A stretch of 64,000 nt of DNA. Origin: Methylococcus geothermalis (lineage in GTDB: Bacteria > Pseudomonadota > Gammaproteobacteria > Methylococcales > Methylococcaceae). How positions within the stretch are numbered: the stretch's first letter is position 1; every line of letters begins with the position of its first letter. The position numbers and the translations under genes are program-made. This document shows positions 26,652-35,239 of the stretch, in pieces. The stretch spans positions 3,253,501 to 3,317,500 of the forward strand of contig NZ_CP046565.1 of the NCBI RefSeq assembly GCF_012769535.1, given 5' to 3'. The notes below the pieces were generated by a model. That model did not search any database, was not told the DNA's origin, and saw nothing but the letters and a program-made list of their open reading frames with translations.

Positions 26652-26857
26652 GTTTGCTCCTCGCTGAATTGCTGTCGTGAAACTGCTCGGACGTCGAGCA
26701 CCGGGCCGCTGGCCATGATCTCACCTGCCCCTGCTTCCGTATTCGATTGTCGGCTATTCCGATCCGGGGCGGCAACCCTCGGATAGAGCCAAGACGGCAT
26801 ACATCCTGCTTGTTCATGTCGATACCGGACATCCGGATCGTCAAGCAAAGGTGTAAT

Positions 26858-27142
26858 ATGGACACAATCAAAACAGCAAGTTACGTCATAAACCGGAAGA
26901 AAAGCCGCGGTCTTCCCCCCGATCCCCATGCGGCAAATGCCCCTTCGGCCCTCCCCGGCGCAACCGCTTTCGGCGACACCAGCCTGTCTCGGGTGATCGA
27001 AGATTCTTTGTCCGATCTGACGGAAGCGGTCAGCCCTGTATCTTCGGTAACACTGAATGCCGAGACCGCAGCGTCTGCCGGACCCTTGCCAAAAACGCGA
27101 GCAGGCGCCGAATCAGTGAAGTGTTGCGACACATTGAGTTAG
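26858..27142 (+). CDS. Hypothetical protein (94 aa)
   Basis: It starts at ATG 26858 after AAAGGTGTAAT, a reasonable ribosome site. The product begins MDTIKTASYVINRKKSRGLP and is rich in Ala, Ser and Pro, with no recognised domain. The region to the right is toxin debris, so this may be an isolated or decaying frame. Confidence 0.35.
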   Translation: MDTIKTASYVINRKKSRGLPPDPHAANAPSALPGATAFGDTSLSRVIEDSLSDLTEAVSPVSSVTLNAETAASAGPLPKTRAGAESVKCCDTLS

Positions 27143-27181
27143 CGTGATCGCGGCATCCCGGCGGTCAAGAAACGGCTGCGG

Positions 27182-27522
27182 TCATGCCAGCCCATCGTCC
27201 AGCGTCAAACCGGGGATGCGGGCGAATTCCCCGGTGCCATACCGTGAGGCCGGGCAAGGGCGTCGATTTGCAGATCGTACGGACCGATCGGCGTGCCTTG
27301 GCTCGCCAGGAAAGCGCGTATCTTGCCGACATGATCGGCGCCATCGCCGGCGAGAGGGAGACTCGGCAACCATGACAACGAGGCCAGCAATCGCTCACGG
27401 TTCTCCTCCGGCCTCCCGCTCTTGCAGACGCCGAGCCACAATTTCCGCCTCCACCGGAGCACAGCGGAAACCGGCCAAAATTCCCGATGTCGCTTGATCA
27501 GCCAGAAATCGCCCGTCGGCAC
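27182..27522 (-). pseudogene. VapC-type PIN toxin remnant with frameshift
   Basis: One frame gives LWLGVCKSGRPEENRERLL and IRAFLASQGTPIGPYDLQID, the middle of a tRNA(fMet)-specific VapC endonuclease. The C-terminal segment (GEFARIPGLTLDDGLA) continues in a different frame, so at least one frameshift separates them. The N-terminal strand with the first catalytic Asp is not found upstream. No antitoxin gene accompanies it. Confidence 0.65.
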
Positions 27523-27565
27523 GAGATGTGCCTAAAATCACAAAGGGGAATTTGGAGGTGCCGAG

Positions 27566-27757
27566 ATGTTGACTCGAAACACCATCACAGGGGACGAGTT
27601 CATGCTCTCTCTGACCACAACATTTGAGAGATCGCCCTAGGGGCTGCCCGTTGTAGCCACCAAGGAGGGCAAGGCGCTAGATCCGACTTCGTTCGCTCAG
27701 CATCACATCATCGAAGCCAATGCGTTTGAAGTTGAAGATCTGCGGCTAGGCGGATAG
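27566..27757 (+). pseudogene. Short frame interrupted by an in-frame TAG, unknown
   Basis: A strong ribosome site (GGAGGTGCCGAG) precedes ATG 27566. The frame reads MLTRNTITGDEFMLSLTTTF, meets TAG after 24 codons, and then continues open (LPVVATKEGKALDPTSF) to TAG at 27755. The good start and open downstream frame suggest a recently broken small gene. No family recognised. Confidence 0.3.
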
Positions 27758-27846
27758 CCGATGAGGTGGGCGGAAGCGGCGATGCCACACGGAGCGGCCA
27801 TCACGTTCGTTCATCTGGAAGCTTTCCAAAACAGCCTCCGACGGGC

Positions 27847-28416
27847 TCATCTGGTGCATTGCAATATCTTGATGCGTGCCAAAGAAAACGCCCAGAAGTC
27901 TTGAGCTTCCAAGCTCAGCCGGTGTCCCGCATCGGTGAGATCCATCGCCCAGTCGTCACGCGGTGCCTCATACGAACTGCCGTTAGGGAACTCGACGCGC
28001 ACGCCACCGGCTAACTTCTCAACTTTCAAGGCGCGGGCAAACTCTTCTCCGCTCATGTCGTTCCTCGGCTCATCGCTATAAGCCAAGACATCCCATCGAT
28101 GTCCTGAGTCCAAAAGCGTAGTCAAGATTTCGTAATAGGGAAGAGTCAGCAGGCGGAGTGCGTCTCTCCGAACGAACCCATGCCGTGCCCCTTTCCGGGA
28201 GGCTTGTTGTTGGCAAGCAAGCCGGCCTGGAGTTCGTCGGGTACTTCGCCTCGCATGTTGCTCTTTGTGTCTGCGGACATTTCGGCAGTTTCCTGCCTTC
28301 CATCCTTTGACGCACGCTATCTGCACGGCCTCGTTTTCGGAGACAGTCCAGGGCCTCCGGCGAGTCCATCCGTTTCGCTGCATCCGTTTGCCGCTTAGCT
28401 GCGTAATAAAGGTCAA
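27847..28416 (-). pseudogene. Unknown remnant with one conserved-looking segment
   Basis: The downstream two thirds of this frame reads like a real protein (PYYEILTTLLDSGHRWDVLAY, GEEFARALKVEKLAGGVRVE, WAMDLTDAGHRLSLEAQDFW). The upstream third is Arg-rich shadow-like sequence, so the true start is unclear, perhaps near 28140. The rest of 27143-28503 has no gene I can support; its short broken frames suggest an old insertion or deletion hotspot. Confidence 0.3.
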
Positions 28417-28503
28417 GCACGGCTTCCGGCGCAGGATCCGAATGTGGCCGAGCCTATGCGAGACGGCTTCGATTCACCAATTCAGCGTTATGAGGAACGA
28501 CCT

Positions 28504-30030
28504 ATGACCATCCGATTTGAGTTTGCCCTTGCGGCCTGCCTTGTGGGAGGGATCGGCTCCGGCGCCCAGGCGGCCAGCCACCGAGAGGCTCCGCTGATCG
28601 CCCTGGATCCCGCTGCCGACCTGACCGATGTCTATGCCTTCGTTAGTTACGATCCGGCCAATATGAATCGTGCGCCCCAGGATCGGCGCGTGACCTTCAT
28701 CATGAATGTCAATCCCGGCCAGAATCCGGCCGACGGGCCCAACTATTTCAATTTTGCCGATGACGTGACCTATCGCTTCAACCTCGACAACGATCGGGAC
28801 GGCAAAGCGGGGGACATCGTTTATGAATTTCGCTTCAAGACGGAGGACAGACCCATCGGAGGGAAGGGGGGGCTGACATCCCCCGTTCCTTATCTGGGCA
28901 ATCCAGCGATATCTGCCGCCCTGCCTTTGCAAGGCATCACGGCCCTGGACGGCCCCGGCTCGGAAGGGCTCACCCGGCGTCAGACCTACACCGTCACGGA
29001 AAATCGCAGGGGGAGGAAAACGGTCCTGTTTCGGGGGCTGGTTGCTGTACCGTCCAACGCGGGCCCTGCCACCATGCCCGATTATGAGAGCCTGGCCGCT
29101 CAGGGGATGTATACGGATGCCGGGAAGGGCATCCGGGTGTTCGCCGGCCAGCGGGCGGAAACGTTCTATATCGATCTTGGCGCCACCTTCGACACTTTGA
29201 ATCTGCGCCGCTCTCCGCCCGTGCTGCCGGGGACCGATGACGGCGATAACGTCAACCCCTTCGGGATCAATCGCTTTGCCGGCGCCAATATCAGCACCAT
29301 CGCCCTGGAAGTGCCGATCAGCCGCATTACCAGCGACGGGCAGGCTGCGAACGATGCCAACAAGTACCTGGGACTCTACGCCAGCACCAGCCGGCAAAAG
29401 ACGCGTGTCCTGCGCAGCCGGGGAATGCCCAGGAATTCCGGCGACCAGGTGCAAGTGGCCAGGCTCGCCAATCCCTTGATCAACGAACTGATCATCAACA
29501 CGCCGGCCAAGGATTTCTGGAATGCCCAGGAGCCGGAAAAGGAAGTCCAGTTCCAGGAGTTCTACAAAGCGCCTGTCGTCGCTGCCGCTTTCGACCTGGT
29601 ATTCGGCAGCTTCGGTGTCAAAGCGCCGGCCACGCCACGCGTGGACCTGCTGCAAGTGTTTCTCAAATATCCCGGCCAAGCCGTGGCCGGCAACGATTGC
29701 GGCAGCCCCTGCTCCGAACTGCTGCGCCTCGATTTGTCCGTGCCGCCCACCCCTCCGCTCGGGCAACGCCGGCTGGGCGCCGCGCTGGGCGGCGATCCGG
29801 CCGGTTTTCCCAACGGCCGCCGTCCCAACGACGATGTGACGGACATCGCCATCCGGGTGGTGGGCGGGGCGGACTACGTCGCCATCAAGGCAGGGGACGG
29901 CGTGAACTTCCTTGAGGGAGCGCCGGGCGCGGGCCTACCGCAGGGCCCGGGAAATCACCTGGGCACCACCGCGACCGGCATCGCGAGCGAGTTTCCTTTC
30001 CTGCCCACGCCCTATCCCGGCCGCAGCTAG
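28504..30030 (+). CDS. DUF4331-family exported protein
   Basis: 508 residues with a signal peptide (FALAACLVGGIGSGAQA) and the family opening ASHREAPLIALDPAADLTDVYAF. Further signatures are TFIMNVNPGQNPADGPNYF and RPNDDVTDIAIRVVGG near the C-terminus. It is periplasmic or extracellular with no known reaction. It leads a three-gene operon with a TPR protein (12 bases on) and a HupE-like membrane protein. This trio is a recurrent set. Confidence 0.88.
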   Translation: MTIRFEFALAACLVGGIGSGAQAASHREAPLIALDPAADLTDVYAFVSYDPANMNRAPQDRRVTFIMNVNPGQNPADGPNYFNFADDVTYRFNLDNDRDGKAGDIVYEFRFKTEDRPIGGKGGLTSPVPYLGNPAISAALPLQGITALDGPGSEGLTRRQTYTVTENRRGRKTVLFRGLVAVPSNAGPATMPDYESLAAQGMYTDAGKGIRVFAGQRAETFYIDLGATFDTLNLRRSPPVLPGTDDGDNVNPFGINRFAGANISTIALEVPISRITSDGQAANDANKYLGLYASTSRQKTRVLRSRGMPRNSGDQVQVARLANPLINELIINTPAKDFWNAQEPEKEVQFQEFYKAPVVAAAFDLVFGSFGVKAPATPRVDLLQVFLKYPGQAVAGNDCGSPCSELLRLDLSVPPTPPLGQRRLGAALGGDPAGFPNGRRPNDDVTDIAIRVVGGADYVAIKAGDGVNFLEGAPGAGLPQGPGNHLGTTATGIASEFPFLPTPYPGRS

Positions 30031-30041
30031 AGGACGACGGC

Positions 30042-31265
30042 ATGTTTGGCTCGGGACGCGTAACAGACCGGATTTTGGCGGCTGCCTGGCTCCTGATGGT
30101 GGCTACGGGAGTTTGCGCGGAAGAATCCAAGGTCGCGGACGAAACGGTTCGGAGCCTGGCAAGTTCTCTCCTCGCTCGCCCGGACGATCCGCGTCCCATG
30201 CTGAACCTTGCACAAGCCTTGCTACAAGGTCTGCGTGCCAGCCGCGATGCGGGGGAGGCCGCCCGTGCGGAGGCCTTGATCCAGCGGGCGCTGACTCTGG
30301 CGCCCCGTGACTCGCGCGCTTGGGCGCTCAAGGCATGGGACGAGATGAACCGGCACCGCTTTCGGGAAGCCCTGGTTTCCGTCCGTCAGGCCCATGGTCT
30401 GGGCGTTCCTTCGGCCATGACGCTAGGGCTGGAGTCGGACGCCCTGGTCGAACTAGGCCGTTACGAGGATGCGCTGGCGGTGACACAAAAGCTGCTGGAT
30501 GCCTTTCCCGGCCTTCCTGCCTATTCCCGCGCCGCTCATCTGCGTTTTCTCCATGGCGATATAGAGGGCGCCGTCGGTCTTCTCAACGAGAGTCTCGCCG
30601 TGGCGCCGCCGGGTTCCGAGGCTCATGCCTGGGCATTTGTGCAACTGGCCGAACTCCACCTGAATGGTGGGCAGTTCGAGCGAGCAGAAAACGCACTGGC
30701 CAGGGCGGAAACTCTTTTTCCCGGCCGGCCGGACTACCCGGCCCTCCGGGCCCGCGTGCGGGAAGCACAGGGTAAGCGGGAGGAAGCGCTGGCGCTGCTC
30801 CGGGAAGCGCTGGATCAATACCCCAGCCCCGACGACGCCGTCATGGCTTGGCGGCTGGCGCGCTCCGTGGGCGATCATGAGGCCATGCGCCGGTTGGCGC
30901 TGCTGCTGGACGGCATGGCACGGCTGGACGAAGCCGGAGACAAGCTGTTTCGCCGCGCCTTTGCCGAATACTACGCACTTCAAGGCCACCGCTACGGCGA
31001 GGCGGAACGTCTCGCCCGCGAGGAATGCCTGAGGCGGCCGGATATCTACGGTCATGCGCTGCTCGCCTTTGTGCTGAGGCAGGCGGGAAAGCATCGAGAG
31101 GCGGACCGGCATGGCCAAACCGCGCTCAGGCTGGGTACGGCGGACAGGCGCCTCGAACGGTGGGCCCGACCACCACGGGCAGCAAGGACGCCCACCGTGG
31201 CGGCGAAGCGTTCCATCGCGGACGACGACGGCATTGCTCCGTTCAATCCCGAGGAGGCGCCATGA
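30042..31265 (+). CDS. TPR-repeat exported protein
   Basis: 407 residues with an N-terminal signal (ILAAAWLLMVATGVCAEE). Several tetratricopeptide repeats follow, for example DDPRPMLNLAQALLQGL, ARAEALIQRALTLAPRD, GQFERAENALARAETLFPG and KREEALALLREALDQYP. TPR proteins are scaffolds; the position between the DUF4331 and HupE genes suggests that it assembles or matures the DUF4331 protein. The stop overlaps the next start (ATGA). Confidence 0.85.
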   Translation: MFGSGRVTDRILAAAWLLMVATGVCAEESKVADETVRSLASSLLARPDDPRPMLNLAQALLQGLRASRDAGEAARAEALIQRALTLAPRDSRAWALKAWDEMNRHRFREALVSVRQAHGLGVPSAMTLGLESDALVELGRYEDALAVTQKLLDAFPGLPAYSRAAHLRFLHGDIEGAVGLLNESLAVAPPGSEAHAWAFVQLAELHLNGGQFERAENALARAETLFPGRPDYPALRARVREAQGKREEALALLREALDQYPSPDDAVMAWRLARSVGDHEAMRRLALLLDGMARLDEAGDKLFRRAFAEYYALQGHRYGEAERLAREECLRRPDIYGHALLAFVLRQAGKHREADRHGQTALRLGTADRRLERWARPPRAARTPTVAAKRSIADDDGIAPFNPEEAP

Positions 31266-32530
31266 GTCGATTCCGGCTTTTCCTGGGTCTGCTCGTAGTC
31301 GTCGCCGAGGCGGCCGTCGCCCATCCCCTCGGCAACAACACGGTCAACCGCCAAGCGGTGATTGCCATTTCTCCGGAAGAAACGAGAGTTACTTACCACT
31401 TGGATCTGGCCGAGATCCCCACCCTGGCCGAGGGCATCGCCGCGGACGCCGATCGCGACGGCCAGACCTCCGATGCCGAATGGGACGGCTGGGCCCGGCG
31501 CAGGGCAGAGGACATCAGGCCACTGCTCGATCTGAAGCTCGGTGATCAGGCATTGGCTCTGCGAGTGGACGGGCTGGCGTGGCATCTTGCGCCCGGCGAT
31601 GCGGGGCTGCCCATCCTGCGCATGCGCATACGCTACGCCGCTTCCCCGGCGGCGCCGCCAATGCGGGTCAGTTTCAGGTATCAGGATCGCTACGAAACCG
31701 CCCGACCGGGCTGGAAAGAAATCTGCCTCTCCGGGCTGGAGGGCGTGGTTGTCACCGCTTCCAACGTACCGGACAGAGACCGCAGCCGGAGCCTCACCGA
31801 CTTCGGGCTTCCGTTCGGTTTAAGCGCGCCGCAGGAGCTTTCCGCCTCGGCCGAACTGATCTTTTCCGCCGGGACGGCGGGCCCTGGGCAAGATCCGCTT
31901 GCTGGGGAAAATTCCGCTGGATTTCCCGCGGCATCCGACGGAACTTTCCATGCCGTTCGGAACGGTGGATGGCGGGAGGCCTGGGCATTCTTTAGGCTGG
32001 GCATGCACCATATTGCCATGGGGTTCGACCATCTGGCCTTCCTGTTCGGGCTGCTGCTGTTATCCTCTCGCCTTGGGGATGTGGTCAAGGTAGTCACCGC
32101 CTTCACCCTCGCCCACAGCGCCACGCTGGGCTTGGCCGCCCATGGCTGGGTGACGGCGCCCGGCGAGGTGATCGAACCGGCGATCGCCTTGACCATAGTC
32201 TACGTCGGAGCGCTCGGTGCCTGGCGTCGACACCTCGGGCATGGCGTGTGGCTGGCCTTCGGCTTCGGTCTGGTGCACGGGTTCGGCTTTGCTGGAGCCC
32301 TTTCCGAGAGTCTCGCCTCCCGCTCCGATGGCGGCGGTAACTGGCTACTGAATCTTGCCAGTTTCAATTTGGGCATAGAAACATTGCAATTGCTCCTGGT
32401 CAGTCTTGCTTTCCCCTTGTTGCGCTTCTCCGAACGTTTCGCCTGGGCGCATCGGGCGGAAATCGCGGCTTCCCTTAGCGTCATGGCGGCGGGTTTGGGT
32501 TGGCTCATACTGCGTTTGGCAGGTGTTTGA
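31262..32530 (+). CDS. HupE/UreJ-like membrane protein
   Basis: 422 residues. A signal peptide precedes an exported N-terminal domain that contains a calcium-like loop (DADRDGQTSDAEW). The C-terminal half has about six membrane helices with the His-rich family motif LGMHHIAMGFDHLAFLFGLLLL, then FTLAHSATLGLA and GLVHGFGFAGALSE. HupE/UreJ relatives are thought to carry nickel or related metal ions; the substrate here is unknown. It is translationally coupled to the TPR gene. Confidence 0.85.
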   Translation: MSRFRLFLGLLVVVAEAAVAHPLGNNTVNRQAVIAISPEETRVTYHLDLAEIPTLAEGIAADADRDGQTSDAEWDGWARRRAEDIRPLLDLKLGDQALALRVDGLAWHLAPGDAGLPILRMRIRYAASPAAPPMRVSFRYQDRYETARPGWKEICLSGLEGVVVTASNVPDRDRSRSLTDFGLPFGLSAPQELSASAELIFSAGTAGPGQDPLAGENSAGFPAASDGTFHAVRNGGWREAWAFFRLGMHHIAMGFDHLAFLFGLLLLSSRLGDVVKVVTAFTLAHSATLGLAAHGWVTAPGEVIEPAIALTIVYVGALGAWRRHLGHGVWLAFGFGLVHGFGFAGALSESLASRSDGGGNWLLNLASFNLGIETLQLLLVSLAFPLLRFSERFAWAHRAEIAASLSVMAAGLGWLILRLAGV

Positions 32531-32591
32531 AGCGTGGATCCCCCACCGCCGAAGCTTCATCTATTCGGTCGAGGCCGACTGCCGGCTGAAC

Positions 32592-32777
32592 ATGTCTTTC
32601 GAAGTGGGCTTCACCTTCAAGGCCGCGATCACGGATGGCGGCGAGCAGATCGATTTTGTCGAGACCGATCCAGGAACGGCGTTGCTGGTCAAGGCCAAAC
32701 GGACTTGCCACCCGATCCACTTAGGTCCGGACGGGGCCATGCCAATGGCTACCGGTGTGTGGAACCGCCGCACTTGA
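32592..32777 (+). CDS. Hypothetical protein (61 aa)
   Basis: The frame begins MSFEVGFTFKAAITDGGEQI and ends GAMPMATGVWNRRT. The composition looks like coding sequence but no family is recognised and the ribosome site is weak. It may be a fragment at the 3' edge of the DUF4331 operon, convergent with the ChrR-like gene 8 bases away. Confidence 0.35.
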   Translation: MSFEVGFTFKAAITDGGEQIDFVETDPGTALLVKAKRTCHPIHLGPDGAMPMATGVWNRRT

Positions 32778-32784
32778 TTCAGCC

Positions 32785-33621
32785 TCAGTCATCCCGGGCC
32801 CCGCGCACGAATAGGGTGGCACCGACATCGCTATAAACTTCACCGTGCCGACTGCCGACCGGAGCCAGTTGGTACTCCCCGGCGCGCAACAGGATATCTC
32901 CCAAAAATACCTCACCCTCCAGCATCATGCACTCCTCGTCTTGCAGGTGAGAATGGCCGGGAACCTTGGCCCCAGGCTCCAGCCGGTAGAAACGGGATGC
33001 CAACGTCCCGTCGGAGCATAGCTCCTTTTTCATCACCCCCTCCCCCACTTCGACCCAATCGTCCTTTTTGCCGGCAAAAACCGTTGCCGACGCCGGGCCG
33101 GCGAAAGGCAGCCATCCTCCCATCAATTCGCGCAGGACCGATGATTTGCTGCCAAGGGAGGTTCCGCGCAGATACGCCAGCGCACCTTGGCGGGAACGAA
33201 TGGATTCGTGGCGACTGCCGGCGGGGGATACGTGATAGTCGAGCGGTCCCAGGTCCAATGAACCCATCTGCAGGCCACCCCGCAACACGATGCCCTCCTC
33301 CATCCAGTTGTGCCGATGCGCCGGCAGCGACGCGCCTGGGGCAAATTCGATCAATACCGAACTCCCCGCCGGTCCGGTCCACAGCGGCTTGAAACGGACG
33401 CCTCTCCTGAGGGTTTGCCACGCGCCGTCCTTGAGCCGCACAGTCAACAATCCCGCGTGTTCGGCGACACTGCGAGCGATTCGTTCCATCAGGCCAGCCC
33501 GCAAGGCTGCCCTCGTTCCGGAGGAGAGTTCTATCGGAGCCAGATTTTCCGCCAAAAGCTCGTTCAGCTCGGTTTGCTCCGATTCTGCGGGAAGATTCGG
33601 GAATTCTGGTCGGGTGCTCAT
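32785..33621 (-). CDS. ChrR-like double-cupin anti-sigma factor
   Basis: 278 residues. Two cupin domains are seen: the first with PAHRHNWMEEGIVLRGGL, the second with VPGHSHLQDEECMMLEGE and a late His in VGSRHGEVY. ChrR proteins pair an N-terminal zinc-binding anti-sigma domain (His and CxxC ligands) with a cupin. Here the first 70 residues have no Cys and no such motif, so sigma binding, if it occurs, is zinc-independent. The start at 33621 leaves a 4-base gap after the sigma gene. It probably senses singlet oxygen, metal or another small ligand through the cupins. Confidence 0.8.
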   Translation of the reverse strand: MSTRPEFPNLPAESEQTELNELLAENLAPIELSSGTRAALRAGLMERIARSVAEHAGLLTVRLKDGAWQTLRRGVRFKPLWTGPAGSSVLIEFAPGASLPAHRHNWMEEGIVLRGGLQMGSLDLGPLDYHVSPAGSRHESIRSRQGALAYLRGTSLGSKSSVLRELMGGWLPFAGPASATVFAGKKDDWVEVGEGVMKKELCSDGTLASRFYRLEPGAKVPGHSHLQDEECMMLEGEVFLGDILLRAGEYQLAPVGSRHGEVYSDVGATLFVRGARDD

Positions 33622-33625
33622 ATTT

Positions 33626-34351
33626 TCAAAGCCTTGAATTGGCATCGGGAGCCAGTCTTTGCCGCAACGCGATCAACGCTCGCCGGATATGGGATTTGAC
33701 CGTGCCCAGAGGCAGGCCGGCATACCCGGCAATCTCGTCGTGGCTGAGCCCGCGGAAGAATGCCAAGGACACCAGCTGTCGCGGCACCGGATCCAGGCTC
33801 GCCAGGGCGGCGTGCAGGACATGCCCATCCTGGACCGCCGCCAGCAAGTCCGGGGGAGCATCCTCGCCGGGGCATTCCAACCGGTCCAGTATTTCCGGGT
33901 CGAGTTCGCATTCGTTCGTCTCGATTCGGCGAAGGGCGTCCAGCGCCCGGCTGCGGGCGATGGTCATGATCCAGGCCAGGGCAGTACCTCTTTCCGGGTC
34001 GAACCGGGGGGCCTGACGCCAGATTTGCCAGAAGGTGTCCTGAGCCACCTCTTCGGCCAGCGGGGCGCGCTGTGTGATCCGTAAGGCCAAGCCGTAGACC
34101 CGTCCGACCAGCGCATCGTACAGCGCGGCCAGCGCATTCGCATCGCGGTCCACCACACGGGCGATCCAATCCCCCAGTTGGCGTTCGTCGGGGGCGGAGC
34201 GCCCGCTTTGGCTCGGCGGACAAAGAGCGGCGTCCGCAGCAACGTCATCCGATACCCCGCCCGGTTCCATTCGGTCGGGACTTTCAACCGCCGATGTCGG
34301 CACTTCGTCCGCGTCGCCGCCGTCTGTTCTGTTCATGGAGGTGCCATCCAT
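33626..34351 (-). CDS. ECF-type sigma factor
   Basis: About 241 residues. An acidic, low-complexity N-terminal extension precedes region 2 (LYDALVGRVYGLALRITQ, EEVAQDTFWQIWRQAPRFD, ALAWIMTIARSRALDALRR) and region 4 (LVSLAFFRGLSHDEIAGYAG, LGTVKSHIRRALIALRQRL). It is followed by the cupin ChrR-like gene, the usual sigma/anti-sigma order. ATG 34351 is used, but TTG 34405 and ATG 34336 are possible. The divergent or nearby DUF4331 operon is a plausible target by context only. Confidence 0.9.
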   Translation of the reverse strand: MDGTSMNRTDGGDADEVPTSAVESPDRMEPGGVSDDVAADAALCPPSQSGRSAPDERQLGDWIARVVDRDANALAALYDALVGRVYGLALRITQRAPLAEEVAQDTFWQIWRQAPRFDPERGTALAWIMTIARSRALDALRRIETNECELDPEILDRLECPGEDAPPDLLAAVQDGHVLHAALASLDPVPRQLVSLAFFRGLSHDEIAGYAGLPLGTVKSHIRRALIALRQRLAPDANSRL

Positions 34352-34610
34352 CGTTGATACGCGGTAAACGGCGGCCTGGATGCCGATGCCGGTTTCGGAA
34401 ACCAAGTTGTGTAGATTCCACTCCGCGCTTCAAGCGAGGCATGTCGCAAATACGGGATACTTATTTCCACCTCGACGGTCTCAAAGAAATGGCAAATCGG
34501 CCCCCTCATCGCCGTCAATGCTCAGCGGTACGGCTGCGTGAACCGCAAAGACCACGCCCCCCGCCGTCTGCGCCCGCCTACAAGCCCAGGCATCCCAAGG
34601 CCAGCCCCGC

Positions 34611-34811
34611 ATGGCCGCGATCGACGACATTCTGCCGCGTTACAAGCGTCATCTGTCGAACCTGAAAGACTCGCTGAAGCAGGACATCGACCGCGCGGCG
34701 CTGGCGGAAATCTTGGGAGGGATTGGGATCGTTCCCGAAGGGGACGCGATCTATGCCGAAAGGGACGAACCCGGCATGCACATTCTCACGCGCATGCCGA
34801 GCCGTATCTAG
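34611..34811 (+). CDS. Hypothetical protein (66 aa)
   Basis: A helical, charged frame that begins MAAIDDILPRYKRHLSNLKD and ends GMHILTRMPSRI. No domain recognised. It ends two bases before the proposed left attachment site, so it may be a truncated gene whose 3' part was displaced by the island. Confidence 0.35.
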   Translation: MAAIDDILPRYKRHLSNLKDSLKQDIDRAALAEILGGIGIVPEGDAIYAERDEPGMHILTRMPSRI

Positions 34812-34813
34812 AA

Positions 34814-34827
34814 TGGTAGCGGGGGCA
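34814..34827. other. Left attachment site (attL-like)
   Basis: The 14-base sequence matches 13 of 14 bases of the tRNA-fMet 3' end at 45098-45111. It lies exactly where the chromosomal context ends and element genes begin. The single mismatch (A for G) means that the repeat is imperfect or has drifted. Confidence 0.55.
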
Positions 34828-34891
34828 TCTACCGAACAACACGGCGTAAATGGCGCAGTTACTCGGGTTGTCGGCTGGATGCAGGATGAGT

Positions 34892-34910
34892 TACTGACAA
34901 AGTTACTGTC
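34892..34910 (+). promoter_or_regulatory. Integrase arm-type binding sites, left end
   Basis: GTTACTG occurs at 34890 and again within AAGTTACTGTC (34900-34910). The same 11-base word occurs at 44973-44983 near the integrase start, with further GTTACTG-like words there (GGTGTTACTGCC on the minus strand at 44935-44946). Repeats of one word near both ends of an integrative element are the usual pattern of arm-type integrase sites. Confidence 0.5.
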
Positions 34911-35008
34911 ATGGGAGTAGTGCTGCCTACTGACTAAGCAAAGCGATGCGAGATATAGCGAGGATTATTTGAGCATGGCAACGTCCAACAACGTATGGAG
35001 TTGCCCGA

Positions 35009-35239
35009 ATGCATCAACTTACCGAAACCGGCTTTCTGCGCATCCATCAGATCGTAGGAGATCGAAAAGCCAACCCTCCCATTCCCCCTATCATTCCTGT
35101 CTCCCGCTCAACCTGGTGGGCGGGCGTCAAAGACGGTAGATACCCCAAGCCTATAAAGATTGGGCCGCGCACCACCGTCTGGACCGTAGAAGACATCCGG
35201 GAGCTGGTAAACCGCATCCGGCGCGGGGAGTCAGCATGA
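35009..35239 (+). CDS. AlpA-family transcriptional regulator
   Basis: 76 residues with a winged helix-turn-helix of the AlpA/MerR type (LRIHQIV, VSRSTWWAGVKDGRYPKPIK, RTTVWTVEDIRELVNRI). AlpA proteins in P4-like elements activate excision or late genes. The stop overlaps the start of the replication gene by four bases. Confidence 0.88.
   Translation: MHQLTETGFLRIHQIVGDRKANPPIPPIIPVSRSTWWAGVKDGRYPKPIKIGPRTTVWTVEDIRELVNRIRRGESA

Noticed and set aside
34814-34827. A partial tRNA gene at the left end of the element.
   Set aside because: Only 14 bases match the tRNA 3' end and the T-arm sequence does not continue, so it is an attachment-site copy and not a tRNA remnant.
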